Assembly (NCBI GenBank): GCA_039822005.1
Contig: JBCBMZ010000003.1
Location: 186,001 to 250,000, forward strand
Direction of reading: 5' to 3'
Origin: JBCBDX01 sp039822005
GTDB lineage: Bacteria; Pseudomonadota; Alphaproteobacteria; Rhizobiales; Rhizobiaceae
Length of the DNA stretch: 64,000 nt
The notes under the pieces were generated by a model. The model had not been told where the DNA came from, searched no databases, and worked only from the letters and a program-made list of their open reading frames with translations. Position numbers and translations under genes: made by a program. How positions within the stretch are numbered: position 1 is the first letter of the stretch; each line of letters starts with the position of its first letter. This document shows positions 27,308 through 36,184 of this stretch, piece after piece.

Positions 27308-28285
27308 TCAGCTTTGCGCCAACTTTGCTTCACGCGCTGCGCGCAACTTGGCGAAATCATCCCCGGCATGGTGTGAGGATCGTGTCAGGGGCGACGCAGA
27401 GACCATTAAAAAGCCCTTTGTATACGCAATCTGCTCATAGGATTTGAACTCGTCTGGTGTCACAAAGTCCATCACCTGATGGTGCTTTTTGGTCGGCTGA
27501 AGATATTGCCCGATAGTGATGAAATCGACATCTGCGGTGCGCAAATCATCCATCAATTGCAGCACCTCGTTTCGCTTTTCGCCCAAACCCACCATGATAC
27601 CGGACTTGGTAAAGATCGTCGGGTCCAGTTCCTTAACGCGCTGCAGCAACCGAATGGAGTGAAAATAGCGCGCACCGGGCCGTACCGTCAGATAGTTGCC
27701 CGGCACCGTTTCCATGTTGTGATTGAGAACGTCCGGCTTGGCTTCGACAACTTTTTCCAGCGCTCCGTCCTTGCGCAAAAAGTCCGGCGTCAAAATCTCG
27801 ACAGTCGTTGCCGGCGAGTATTCGCGGATCGCCCGGATTGTCTCGACAAAATGCTGCGCACCGCCATCATCCAGATCATCGCGGTCAACCGACGTAATGA
27901 CAACGTGGTTCAGGCCCATCTGCTTGACGGCTTGCGCCACATTGTAAGGCTCTTGGGCGTCGAGCACAGAAGGCACACCGGTCGCCACATTGCAGAACGC
28001 GCAAGCGCGTGTGCATATCTCACCCATGATCATAAAGGAGGCGTGCTTTTGATCCCAGCACTCGCCAATGTTGGGACAACCGGCCTCACCACAAACCGTG
28101 ACAAGGTTGTTGTTCTTCACAATCTCATTGGTTTCATGAAAGCCTTTTGAGACAGGCGCCTTAACGCGGATCCAGTCCGGCTTCTTCAACTGGGTGATAT
28201 TGTCCGGGCGGTGCGCCTTTTCAGGGTGGCGCGCCTTTCCGGCCGGTCGTTTTGTGTCGAGAATTGTGACCAAGTCTGGCTCCAA
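27308..28285 (-). CDS. lipA: lipoyl synthase
   Basis: This radical SAM enzyme inserts two sulphur atoms into protein-bound octanoyl groups, completing the lipoyl cofactor of PDH and related complexes. The auxiliary cluster cysteines are in VCGEAGCPNIGECW (about residues 64-77) and the radical SAM cluster in CTRACAFC (about 92-99). The conserved RSSHHAGDDF near the C terminus supplies the serine ligand. The start appears to be TTG at 28285. Its place just downstream of lpd and the pdh genes fits supply of lipoate to the same complex. Confidence 0.96.
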   Translation of the reverse strand: MEPDLVTILDTKRPAGKARHPEKAHRPDNITQLKKPDWIRVKAPVSKGFHETNEIVKNNNLVTVCGEAGCPNIGECWDQKHASFMIMGEICTRACAFCNVATGVPSVLDAQEPYNVAQAVKQMGLNHVVITSVDRDDLDDGGAQHFVETIRAIREYSPATTVEILTPDFLRKDGALEKVVEAKPDVLNHNMETVPGNYLTVRPGARYFHSIRLLQRVKELDPTIFTKSGIMVGLGEKRNEVLQLMDDLRTADVDFITIGQYLQPTKKHHQVMDFVTPDEFKSYEQIAYTKGFLMVSASPLTRSSHHAGDDFAKLRAAREAKLAQS

Positions 28286-28295
28286 ACCGCCCTTG

Positions 28296-28547
28296 TCAGG
28301 TGATAAAACGTGCGATGATGATAACGATCATCGCGCCAACTGTAGATGTGATGATTTGGCTCACCAGCGGATTGCCAACGCTCAATTTGATACCCAACGC
28401 ATTGAAAACAAATCCGCCAACGAAAGCGCCCAAAACGCCCGCGATGAGGTAGCCAAGTAGGCTTCCCGCGCCACCAACAACGAGGCTAGCAAGAAAACCG
28501 GCGACGACACCGATGACAGCCATGATGGCAAGTGCTTTTACATCCAT
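28296..28547 (-). CDS. GlsB/YeaQ/YmgE-family small membrane protein
   Basis: This is a glycine-rich 83-residue protein with three likely transmembrane helices: IMAVIGVVAGFLASLVVGG, a middle segment LLGYLIAGVLGAFVGGFVF and a C-terminal IITSTVGAMIVIIIARF. The pattern is that of the transglycosylase-associated/GlsB stress-response family, whose molecular role is unclear. ATG 28547 is preferred to the longer frame because AGGGG lies at the right distance upstream. It lies between lpd and lipA on the same strand. Confidence 0.85.
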   Translation of the reverse strand: MDVKALAIMAVIGVVAGFLASLVVGGAGSLLGYLIAGVLGAFVGGFVFNALGIKLSVGNPLVSQIITSTVGAMIVIIIARFIT

Positions 28548-28629
28548 TTTTTGATCCCCTATGAGCAACAGCTGATTTTCGATATAAGCGAGCAACCGGA
28601 GCCAAACAAGAAAACGATATCGGTTTCGA

Positions 28630-30078
28630 TCACGCGTTCAGCACCCGTCCGTAGGCGTCCAATACGCTCTCTTTCATCATTTCCGAGAGCGTCGGGTGCG
28701 GGAAGACCGTGTGCATCAACTCTTCTTCCGTTGTCTCAAGACCCATGGCGACCACAAAGCCCTGGATCAATTCGGTAACCTCTGCGCCCACCATATGGGC
28801 GCCGAGAAGCTGGCCGGTGTTGGCGTCAAAGATTGTTTTGATCATGCCGAAATCTTCACCGAGCGCAATCGCCTTGCCGTTGGCCCCAAATGAGAAACGG
28901 CCGACTTTAAGCTTGTGGCCTTTTTCCTTGGCTGCTTTCTCGGTCAGGCCGACAGAGGCGACCTGCGGATGACAATAGGTGCAGCCGGGTATTTTGTCCT
29001 TTTCCATCGGATGAACACCGGGCACAGCGGCGATCTTTTCAATGCAGATCACGCCCTCATGCTCAGCCTTGTGCGCGAGCATGGGAGGACCTGCTACATC
29101 GCCGATCGCATAGACGCCATCTACATTCGTGCGGCCATAACCGTCGATGACGATGCAACCGCGCTCTGTCTTGATGCCCATTTCTTCCAGGCCAAGACCT
29201 TCAATATTGCCCTGTACACCCACCGCAGAGATCAGCCTGTCGGCCTCAATCGGCGTGACTTTGCCGTCCTTGCCTTCCACATAGGCAACAATGGAATTCG
29301 TCTTTTTGTCGACCTTGGTGACTTTAGCTTCCGTGATGATTTTCAAGCCGTGCTTTTCAAGCTGCTTGCGGGCCATGGTCGAAATTTCGTCGTCCTCAAC
29401 TGGCATGATGTTTGGCATAAGTTCCACAACCGTAACGTCGACGCCCATGGAATTATAGAAGCTGGCAAACTCGATACCGATGGCACCCGAGCCCATGACA
29501 ACGAGCTTTTTCGGCATTTCTTGCGGTACCATCGCCTCAAAATAGGTCCAGATCAGTTTCTTGTCCGGTTCAATACCGGGCAACGCACGCGGACGGGCGC
29601 CCGTGGCGACGATGATGTGCTTGGCTGTATAGTCGCCATCGCCCTTCACGCCCTTCGGGGTTGGATGGGCCGGCTGGACGACATCCTTGGTCATCTTGCC
29701 GACATTGATCTTGCCCTTGCCGGTGAGCTTGGCTTCACCCCAAATGACATCGATCTTATTCTTCTTCATCAGGAAGCCAACGCCGCCATTAAGCCGCGCA
29801 GAGACACCACGCGACCGAGCAACGACGTCCTCAACCTTGGCGGTCATTTTGCCTTCCAGCGTCAGACCATAATTCTTGGCGTGCGACGCGAAATCCATGA
29901 TTTCGGCTGAACGAAGAAGCGCCTTGGTCGGGATACAACCCCAGTTCAGGCAAATACCGCCCAAATGCTCGCGCTCAACGATAGCCGTCTTGAAGCCAAG
30001 TTGCGCAGAACGGATGGCGGTCACATAACCACCCGGCCCCGAACCGATAATGATCACGTCGTAATTATTGTCAGCCAC
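28630..30078 (-). CDS. lpd: dihydrolipoyl dehydrogenase (E3)
   Basis: This FAD-dependent disulphide oxidoreductase reoxidises dihydrolipoyl groups and reduces NAD+. The FAD-binding GSGPGGYVTAIRSAQLG is at residues 12-28, the redox-active disulphide in GGICLNWGCIPTK (about 40-52), and the NAD domain GSGAIGIEFASF lies at about 186-197. The C-terminal HPTLSE carries the catalytic histidine. The start is GTG (30078) behind AAGGAGAGG. It closes the pdhA-pdhB-pdhC group and is followed by lipA. Confidence 0.96.
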   Translation of the reverse strand: MADNNYDVIIIGSGPGGYVTAIRSAQLGFKTAIVEREHLGGICLNWGCIPTKALLRSAEIMDFASHAKNYGLTLEGKMTAKVEDVVARSRGVSARLNGGVGFLMKKNKIDVIWGEAKLTGKGKINVGKMTKDVVQPAHPTPKGVKGDGDYTAKHIIVATGARPRALPGIEPDKKLIWTYFEAMVPQEMPKKLVVMGSGAIGIEFASFYNSMGVDVTVVELMPNIMPVEDDEISTMARKQLEKHGLKIITEAKVTKVDKKTNSIVAYVEGKDGKVTPIEADRLISAVGVQGNIEGLGLEEMGIKTERGCIVIDGYGRTNVDGVYAIGDVAGPPMLAHKAEHEGVICIEKIAAVPGVHPMEKDKIPGCTYCHPQVASVGLTEKAAKEKGHKLKVGRFSFGANGKAIALGEDFGMIKTIFDANTGQLLGAHMVGAEVTELIQGFVVAMGLETTEEELMHTVFPHPTLSEMMKESVLDAYGRVLNA

Positions 30079-30122
30079 GTCGCCTCTCCTTTTTTATGGG
30101 AATGCGCCGCGACTGAACTTCG

Positions 30123-30362
30123 CTACGCGGCCGTTAGCATCCCGTATATCTCGTCTTTCAAGGCCATCCGCTTCTTGCGCATGGCTTCCGTGTTGAAGTC
30201 GTCGGTTGGTTCAATGTCGGTTTCCGCGCGGTGAATGGCTCTGTTGACGTCGTGATATTCGTCAAAAAGCTTGGCGAAGTGGGCATTGCCCTGCTTCATC
30301 TGGCTGATGTTTTCGGCATGTTCCGGAAATTCTTCAGCCAGTTCGTGCGGTGTGTGTGCCAT
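30123..30362 (-). CDS. YdcH/DUF465 family protein
   Basis: The 79-residue protein is highly charged and probably an antiparallel two-helix coiled coil. The DUF465 pattern is visible: 'HAENISQMKQGNAHFAKLFDEYHDVNRAIHRAE' and 'RKKRMALKDEIYGML'. No function is established for the family. It lies between pdhC and lpd, transcribed with them, with GGGAGA before its ATG. Confidence 0.87.
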   Translation of the reverse strand: MAHTPHELAEEFPEHAENISQMKQGNAHFAKLFDEYHDVNRAIHRAETDIEPTDDFNTEAMRKKRMALKDEIYGMLTAA

Positions 30363-30433
30363 TAAATATCTCCCAATGGACAGATTGAATGGCCCGACTT
30401 TATCCCCTCAAGACAACTCCTCTTTGATCCGTG

Positions 30434-31780
30434 TCAAACTAGCAAACCCATCGGGTTTTCAATGTAACCCCTGAAAGCCTTCAGCAATTCGGCACCTAGT
30501 GCACCGTCGACACAGCGGTGGTCGGTTGAAAGCGTGACCGTCATCACTTGCGCAATGGCCAGAGCACCGTCTTTCACCACCGGACGCTGTTCACCGGCAC
30601 CAACCGCCAAAATGGTTGCGTGGGGCGGGTTCACAACAGCGGAGAAATTCTTCACGCCCATCATGCCCATATTGGAAACTGCGGTTGTGCCGCCCTGATA
30701 TTCTTCAGGCTTCAACTTGCGGTCCTTGGCCCGCTTGCCGAGATCTTTCATCTCATTGGAAATGGCCGACAGAGTTTTGGCTTCCGCCGCACGGATAATG
30801 GGTGTGATCAAGCCGCCCGGAATGGACACCGCAACGCCAACATCAGCGTGTTTGTGCATCACCATGTGATCGTCGGTCCAAGACGCATTGGCATCCGGCA
30901 CATCACGCAATGAAAGCGCCAAAGCCTTGATTACCATATCGTTGACGGAAACTTTGTAGGCAGGTTTGTCATCTTTGACAGGAGCGGCGTCGTTGATCTG
31001 CTTGCGCAGCGCCAAAAGCGCATCCAACTCGCAATCCACCGATACGTAGAAGTGCGGGATCGTCTGCTTGGCCTCGGTCAAACGCTTGGCGATGGTTTTA
31101 CGCATGCCATCATGCTTGACCAGTTCGTACGAGCCTTCCGCAAAGTTCGCCAGAACTTGATCGGCACTCGGGCTGCTCGCCATGGCAGCAGTTTTGGGAG
31201 CCTCAGCCGCCTTGGGCGCTTCGGCGCCGGCAGGTGCAGCCGCTGTACCGGTAGCGAGTGCGGCGTCGACATCGCGTTTGACGATCCGGCCCTTGGGGCC
31301 GGAACCGGTAAGCGTCGTGATCTCAATGCCTGCATTGGAAGCGATACGACGCGCTAGAGGCGACGCTGGCACTTTTTGTCCGTCTTTGACCGGAACAGGG
31401 CCAGCCGAACCACCTTCAACAATCGCGGGCGCTCCGCCGACGCTTTCGCCACCGGCAGGTTCTGGCGCAGGTGCCGCTTGCGCAGCCGGTGCAGGAGCCG
31501 CCAAACCACCCGAAGCGGCGGCTTCAGCGACATCTTCGCCCTCTTCGGCAAGGATCGCGATCACTTCATTGACTTTGACAGCTTCGGTTCCTTCAGCGAC
31601 GAGAATTTTGGCAATCGTGCCCTCATCGACGGCCTCGACTTCCATCGTCGCCTTGTCGGTCTCGATCTCCGCCAGGATGTCGCCGGATGAGACTGTATCG
31701 CCTTCCTTGACGAGCCATTTGGCAAGGTTGCCCTCCTCCATGGTCGGGGAAAGCGCTGGCATGGTGATGTTAACTGGCAT
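30434..31780 (-). CDS. pdhC: pyruvate dehydrogenase E2 (dihydrolipoyllysine acetyltransferase)
   Basis: One N-terminal lipoyl domain (residues 1-80) carries the modified lysine in ETDKATME (K43). An Ala/Pro-rich linker, a peripheral subunit-binding domain (PASPLARRIASNAGIEI...GPKGRIVKRDV, about 140-176) and the acetyltransferase core follow. The core ends with the catalytic STDHRCVDGA (His and Asp about residues 418-422). It transfers acetyl from lipoamide to CoA and forms the structural core of the PDH complex. The 50 residues from 7 to 56 are identical to those of the PdhB lipoyl domain. Confidence 0.96.
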   Translation of the reverse strand: MPVNITMPALSPTMEEGNLAKWLVKEGDTVSSGDILAEIETDKATMEVEAVDEGTIAKILVAEGTEAVKVNEVIAILAEEGEDVAEAAASGGLAAPAPAAQAAPAPEPAGGESVGGAPAIVEGGSAGPVPVKDGQKVPASPLARRIASNAGIEITTLTGSGPKGRIVKRDVDAALATGTAAAPAGAEAPKAAEAPKTAAMASSPSADQVLANFAEGSYELVKHDGMRKTIAKRLTEAKQTIPHFYVSVDCELDALLALRKQINDAAPVKDDKPAYKVSVNDMVIKALALSLRDVPDANASWTDDHMVMHKHADVGVAVSIPGGLITPIIRAAEAKTLSAISNEMKDLGKRAKDRKLKPEEYQGGTTAVSNMGMMGVKNFSAVVNPPHATILAVGAGEQRPVVKDGALAIAQVMTVTLSTDHRCVDGALGAELLKAFRGYIENPMGLLV

Positions 31781-31795
31781 CGAACGATCCCCTTC

Positions 31796-33172
31796 TTAAG
31801 CTGCGTACGTCACGGCTTTGACCGCATCTATAATTTCTTCGACATTCGGCAAAGCCAGCTTTTCAAGATTGGCCGCATAAGGCATCGGCACATCCTTGCC
31901 GGCAATCGTCATGACCGGTGCATCGAGATAATCAAACGCCTCTCGGCTCACGCGGTTGGCGATAAAGTCACCCACGGATGATTGCGGGAAGCCCTCTTCA
32001 ACCGTCACAAGACGTCCGGTTTTCTTCACCGAGTTGATCACAGTCGGCAAATCCATCGGCCGCAGCGTGCGCAAATCGATCAACTCCACATCGATGCCCA
32101 TAGCCGCCAGTTCTTCGACAGCTTTGATCGCGTACGTCATACCGATCCCAAACGACACCATCGTGACGTCGCTGCCAGCCTTGTGAATGCGCGCCTTGCC
32201 GATGGGCAACACGAAATCATCCAGCTTGGGCACGTCAAAAGCCTGGCCGTACATGATCTCATTTTCAAGGAAGACGACAGGGTTCGGGTCACGGATCGCC
32301 GCCTTCAGCAGGCCTTTCGCGTCCGCCGCAGTGTAAGGCATAACTACTTTCAGGCCGGGAATGTGGGAATACCAAGCCGCATAACACTGTGAGTGCTGCG
32401 CACCGACCCGGGCTGCCGCGCCGTTGGGACCACGAAAAACCATGGGCGCGCCCATCTGACCGCCAGACATATAAAGGGTCTTGGCTGCGGAATTCACAAT
32501 CTGGTCAATCGCCTGCATGGCAAAGTTCCACGTCATGAACTCAACGATGGGGCGCAAACCCGTCATCGCTGCACCGACGCCGATACCGGCAAAACCATGC
32601 TCGGTAATAGGCGTATCGACGACCCGGCGATCACCAAACTCATCAAGCAGCCCTTCGGTCACCTTATAGGCACCATTATATTCGGCAACTTCCTCACCCA
32701 TGACGTAGACGTCGTCACTGGCGCGCATTTCCTCGGCCATCGCATCGCGCAGCGCAACACGTACGGTCGTTGAAACCATTTCGGTTCCGGCTGGAATTTC
32801 AGGATCGGCCGCGACCTCCACTTCAACAGGCGCTGCCGCCACCGGCGCAGGAGCCTCTAGGGGTGCCGGAGCCTCTGCAGCGGCCGGCGCGTTCGCGGCG
32901 CCAGCATTCTCGGCGGCGCTGGCGTCCTCGCCCTCTTCCAGCAGAACGGCAATCGGCGTGTTCACCTTTACGGCCTCGGTACCGTCACTGATCAGGATTT
33001 TACCGATTGTACCCTCGTCAACAGCCTCCACTTCCATGGTCGCCTTGTCGGTTTCAATTTCAGCCAGAATGTCGCCCGAGGAAACCGTGTCTCCTTCTTT
33101 GACAAGCCATTTGGCCAGATTGCCCTCTTCCATGGTCGGTGAGAGCGCAGGCATCAAAATTTCAATTGGCAT
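31796..33172 (-). CDS. pdhB: pyruvate dehydrogenase E1 beta subunit with N-terminal lipoyl domain
   Basis: This is a fusion of a lipoyl domain (residues 1-80, K43 in ETDKATMEVE), an Ala/Pro-rich linker (about 85-125) and a transketolase-like E1 beta domain (about 130-458) with 'VYVMGEEVAEYNGAYKVTEGL', 'DTPITEHGFAGIGVGAA' and a C-terminal transketolase domain (LIDLRTLRPMD). E1 alpha and beta together decarboxylate pyruvate with thiamine diphosphate. A lipoyl domain on E1 beta is a known trait of several alphaproteobacteria. It follows pdhA by 16 bases. Confidence 0.96.
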   Translation of the reverse strand: MPIEILMPALSPTMEEGNLAKWLVKEGDTVSSGDILAEIETDKATMEVEAVDEGTIGKILISDGTEAVKVNTPIAVLLEEGEDASAAENAGAANAPAAAEAPAPLEAPAPVAAAPVEVEVAADPEIPAGTEMVSTTVRVALRDAMAEEMRASDDVYVMGEEVAEYNGAYKVTEGLLDEFGDRRVVDTPITEHGFAGIGVGAAMTGLRPIVEFMTWNFAMQAIDQIVNSAAKTLYMSGGQMGAPMVFRGPNGAAARVGAQHSQCYAAWYSHIPGLKVVMPYTAADAKGLLKAAIRDPNPVVFLENEIMYGQAFDVPKLDDFVLPIGKARIHKAGSDVTMVSFGIGMTYAIKAVEELAAMGIDVELIDLRTLRPMDLPTVINSVKKTGRLVTVEEGFPQSSVGDFIANRVSREAFDYLDAPVMTIAGKDVPMPYAANLEKLALPNVEEIIDAVKAVTYAA

Positions 33173-33188
33173 CTCTTATTCCCCCCGC

Positions 33189-34238
33189 TCACGCTTCGAC
33201 CAGAATGTCGGTCCAAAGTTCCGACGGATCCGGTTGCGGATCGTTTTGCGCAAAGTCTGCCGCATCGGTGATGATGGCTTTGACTTCCTTGTCAATCGCC
33301 TTGAGCTCGTCTTCGGGAACGATCTTGTTCTCCAAAATACGGGCCTTCACCTGCTCAATGGGGTCACTTTCCTGGCGCATCTTCTGCACTTCATCCTTGG
33401 TGCGGTATTTGGCCGGATCTGACATGGAGTGACCACGGTAGCGATATGTCATCATCTCCAAAATAATAGGGCCCTCTTCCCGCGCATGGATGCAGGCAAA
33501 GTCAGCTGCTGCTTTGACCGCACGGACGTCCATGCCATCTACGCGCATGCCGGGAATGCCAAACGAGACCCCGCGCATGGAATAGTCATTTTGTGCCGCG
33601 TGGCGTTCGGTGGATGTACCCATCGCGTAACGGTTGTTTTCAATCACATACACAACCGGCAACTTCCAAAGCGCTGCCATGTTAAAGCTCTCATAGACTT
33701 GGCCTTGGTTGGCAGCACCGTCCCCGCAATAGGTCGCTGAAATATTGCCGTTGGCGCGATATTTATTGGCAAAGGCCAGGCCTGTACCCAAGGAGACCTG
33801 CGCGCCGACGATACCGTGCCCGCCATAAAAGTGTTTCTCCTTTGAAAACATATGCATGGAACCACCCTTGCCGGCGGAATAACCACTTTTGCGCCCGGTC
33901 AGTTCGGCCATAACGCCGCGGCTTTCCATGCCGCTCGCGAGCATATGGCCATGATCGCGGTATGCAGTAATGACTTGGTCACCCTCGACCATCGCCATCT
34001 GCATACCTGTCACAACCGCTTCTTGTCCGATATAAAGGTGACAAAACCCGCCGATAAAGCCCATGCCATAAAGCTGACCGGCTTTTTCTTCAAAACGCCG
34101 GATCAGCAGCATATCGCGATATGCCTTCAGTTCTTCATCTTTGGAAAATTCCGCCGGATCCGGCGGAGTAACGGAATTATTGCCAATACCGACAACCTTC
34201 TTTTTGGTTGCCGGCGTCTTGCGTGCGCGCGTCGCCAT
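33189..34238 (-). CDS. pdhA: pyruvate dehydrogenase E1 alpha subunit
   Basis: This thiamine diphosphate-dependent subunit has the ThDP motif 'GDGAANQGQVYESFNMAALWKLPVVYVIENN' (about residues 169-199) and the phosphorylation-loop region RYRGHSMSDPAKYRTKDE. It opens with a basic, disordered N terminus (MATRARKTPATKKK). At 349 residues it is of normal length. It is the first gene of the pdhABC group, 135 bases after the end of ftsB. Confidence 0.96.
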   Translation of the reverse strand: MATRARKTPATKKKVVGIGNNSVTPPDPAEFSKDEELKAYRDMLLIRRFEEKAGQLYGMGFIGGFCHLYIGQEAVVTGMQMAMVEGDQVITAYRDHGHMLASGMESRGVMAELTGRKSGYSAGKGGSMHMFSKEKHFYGGHGIVGAQVSLGTGLAFANKYRANGNISATYCGDGAANQGQVYESFNMAALWKLPVVYVIENNRYAMGTSTERHAAQNDYSMRGVSFGIPGMRVDGMDVRAVKAAADFACIHAREEGPIILEMMTYRYRGHSMSDPAKYRTKDEVQKMRQESDPIEQVKARILENKIVPEDELKAIDKEVKAIITDAADFAQNDPQPDPSELWTDILVEA

Positions 34239-34373
34239 TGGTGCCTCTTCCCTTTATCTTTATGGGCTGCACTCTAACGTCGAAAACACACCTTACAATG
34301 CACAATTGAACATAACGAGCATGCGATAAATGTCGGAAATAACGAGAATATTTGCGAATTAACCTGATTAAAG

Positions 34374-34691
34374 TTAATTATTGCGATGCAGCAACACAAG
34401 TTCGCTGCCGCGAGATAGTCCGAGCATGGTTCGCGCCTGTTCGTCAATCATATCGCGTTCAAGGCTGCCGTCGCTAAGCGCTGACGTGCGCGCTTCCAAA
34501 CGCTCTCGGATCGCAGAAAGCACATCAAGCTGACTGTCAAGGGAGACAATCCGCTGTTCATAAGCCTTGGATTGTTCCAATCCATATCGACCCTCAATGG
34601 CGTGGTAATAAAAATAGCAGCAGGCCGCACCGGCAAGCGCGGGAAACCATGAATAACGCAGCCAGGTTTTTCGATACTGACGGGTCCACAT
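34374..34691 (-). CDS. FtsB/DivIC-type septum formation protein
   Basis: This is a small bitopic membrane protein: a short basic cytoplasmic start (MWTRQYRKTW), one transmembrane segment (about residues 12-30), then a coiled-coil (LEQSKAYEQRIVSLDSQLDVLSAIRERLEAR) and the family's C-terminal 'D-M-I-D-E-Q-A-R-x-M-L-G-L' block. FtsB links FtsL and FtsQ in the divisome. ATG 34691 is used; a GTG one codon earlier is in frame. The eno-ftsB-pdhA order is conserved in alphaproteobacteria. Confidence 0.88.
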   Translation of the reverse strand: MWTRQYRKTWLRYSWFPALAGAACCYFYYHAIEGRYGLEQSKAYEQRIVSLDSQLDVLSAIRERLEARTSALSDGSLERDMIDEQARTMLGLSRGSELVLLHRNN

Positions 34692-34760
34692 CACACAATA
34701 CTCAAAATACGCCTAAAACAACGCCATGCTTACCGAAGGATGGTTAACTGCGCCCTAAAC

Positions 34761-34790
34761 AAAAAAGCCGCCATTACGGCGGCTTTTTTT
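34761..34790 (-). terminator. intrinsic terminator of eno (bidirectional shape)
   Basis: The GC stem GCCGCC (34767-34772) / GGCGGC (34778-34783) has a five-base loop and is flanked by six A residues on one side and seven T residues on the other. On the minus strand this gives a classic hairpin plus T-run 21 bases after the eno stop. Confidence 0.88.
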
Positions 34791-34810
34791 AAAGTCGGCT
34801 TTTTGTTCTT

Positions 34811-36085
34811 TTAGCCACGCAACATGCCACGACCCTGATATTGGGCAGCAAGGCCAAGCTCTTCCTCGATACGGATCAATTGGTTGTATTTGGCCAACCG
34901 GTCTGATCGGGCAAGCGAGCCGGTTTTGATCTGGCCGCAATTGGTCGCAACGGCCAAATCGGCAATCGTTGCGTCCTCGGTTTCGCCTGAGCGGTGCGAC
35001 ATGACGGCACTGTATCCGGCCTTGTGCGCCATTTCGACGGCAGCCAACGTCTCGGTCAGTGTGCCGATCTGATTGACTTTGATCAGGATCGAGTTGCCAA
35101 CGCCCTTTTCAATACCCGTTGAGAGGCGCTCGGTGTTGGTGACAAAAAGATCATCGCCGACGAGCTGACAATGGCCGCCGCTGGCTGCCGTGTGTGCCGA
35201 CCAACCATCCCAATCATCTTCATGCATTCCATCTTCGATGGAAATAATGGGGTATTGCTGGATCAGGCTTTCCAAATAGTCCGCTTGTTCTTGCGGCGAA
35301 CGCGTTACGCCCTCACCTTCATAAACATAGGCGCCATCTTTAAAGAACTCGGATGCAGCGCAATCAAGCGCCAGATACATGTCGCCACCCGGCTTGTAAC
35401 CAGCTTCCGAAACCGCTTCCATGATAAAATCCAGCGCTTCTGTGGCACTTTGAAGGTTCGGGGCAAAACCACCTTCATCACCAATTCCTGTATTGTGACC
35501 AGCCTTTGTCAGCTTCTTCTTCAGCGTATGGAATGTTTCCGACCCCATGCGAACGGCATCAGCCAGTGACTTGGCGCCGACCGGCATGATCATGAACTCC
35601 TGAAAATCAATGGGGTTATCAGCATGAGCACCACCATTGATGATGTTCATCATCGGCACCGGCAAAATATTGGCGTTGGCGCCTCCCACGTAGCGATACA
35701 AGGGCAGGCCCGCACTAGAAGCAGCTGCTTTTGCCACGGCCAAAGATACGCCCAGGATCGCATTGGCTCCCAAATTGGCTTTATTCGAAGTCCCATCCAG
35801 ATCGATCATGGCGCGGTCAATCTTGTTTTGCAGGGAAGCATCCATGCCGCCGATCGCATCAAAAATTGGGCCATTGACAGCGGCGACAGCTTTGCTGACA
35901 CCCTTGCCCATATATGTGTCGCCTCCATCACGCAGTTCCACCGCCTCATAGGCACCAGTGGATGCGCCTGACGGGACAGCGGCACGCCCGAGCGAACCAT
36001 CCTCCAGCACCACATCCACTTCGACGGTTGGATTTCCGCGGCTATCGAAAATCTGACGGCCTATTATGTCGATTATAGCTGGCAT
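34811..36085 (-). CDS. eno: enolase
   Basis: The glycolytic enzyme converts 2-phosphoglycerate to phosphoenolpyruvate with Mg2+. Of 424 residues, recognisable parts are the N-terminal RGNPTVEVDV and PSGASTGAYEAVELRDG, the metal-binding stretch 'PIISIEDGMHEDDWDGW', catalytic-lysine loop 'SILIKVNQIGTLTETL' and the SHRSGETEDATIADLAV signature near the C terminus. A strong terminator follows. kdsA precedes it by about 100 bases on the same strand. Confidence 0.98.
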   Translation of the reverse strand: MPAIIDIIGRQIFDSRGNPTVEVDVVLEDGSLGRAAVPSGASTGAYEAVELRDGGDTYMGKGVSKAVAAVNGPIFDAIGGMDASLQNKIDRAMIDLDGTSNKANLGANAILGVSLAVAKAAASSAGLPLYRYVGGANANILPVPMMNIINGGAHADNPIDFQEFMIMPVGAKSLADAVRMGSETFHTLKKKLTKAGHNTGIGDEGGFAPNLQSATEALDFIMEAVSEAGYKPGGDMYLALDCAASEFFKDGAYVYEGEGVTRSPQEQADYLESLIQQYPIISIEDGMHEDDWDGWSAHTAASGGHCQLVGDDLFVTNTERLSTGIEKGVGNSILIKVNQIGTLTETLAAVEMAHKAGYSAVMSHRSGETEDATIADLAVATNCGQIKTGSLARSDRLAKYNQLIRIEEELGLAAQYQGRGMLRG

Positions 36086-36184
36086 GGTTTTCCCCTTACT
36101 GTTGTTAAATCGATTTAGCGGTTACGCGCATTGCGCTTTTGGTTGGGTCAAAACATCAAAGAGACGTCAGGCTGATGACAGTGT

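Noticed and set aside
28915..29910. 331-codon open frame antisense to lpd
   Set aside because: It is a shadow of the strongly conserved lpd reading frame, with no ribosome-binding site or recognisable domain. The same applies to long antisense frames inside ntrY (19288-20253) and gyrA (44599-45540).
34357..34379. CtrA-type site near ftsB
   Set aside because: The TTAA half-sites are spaced 2, 5 or 11 bases apart, never the required 7.
36106..36117. 12-base palindrome TAAATCGATTTA upstream of eno
   Set aside because: Perfect 12-base palindromes are expected more than ten times in a window of this size by chance alone.
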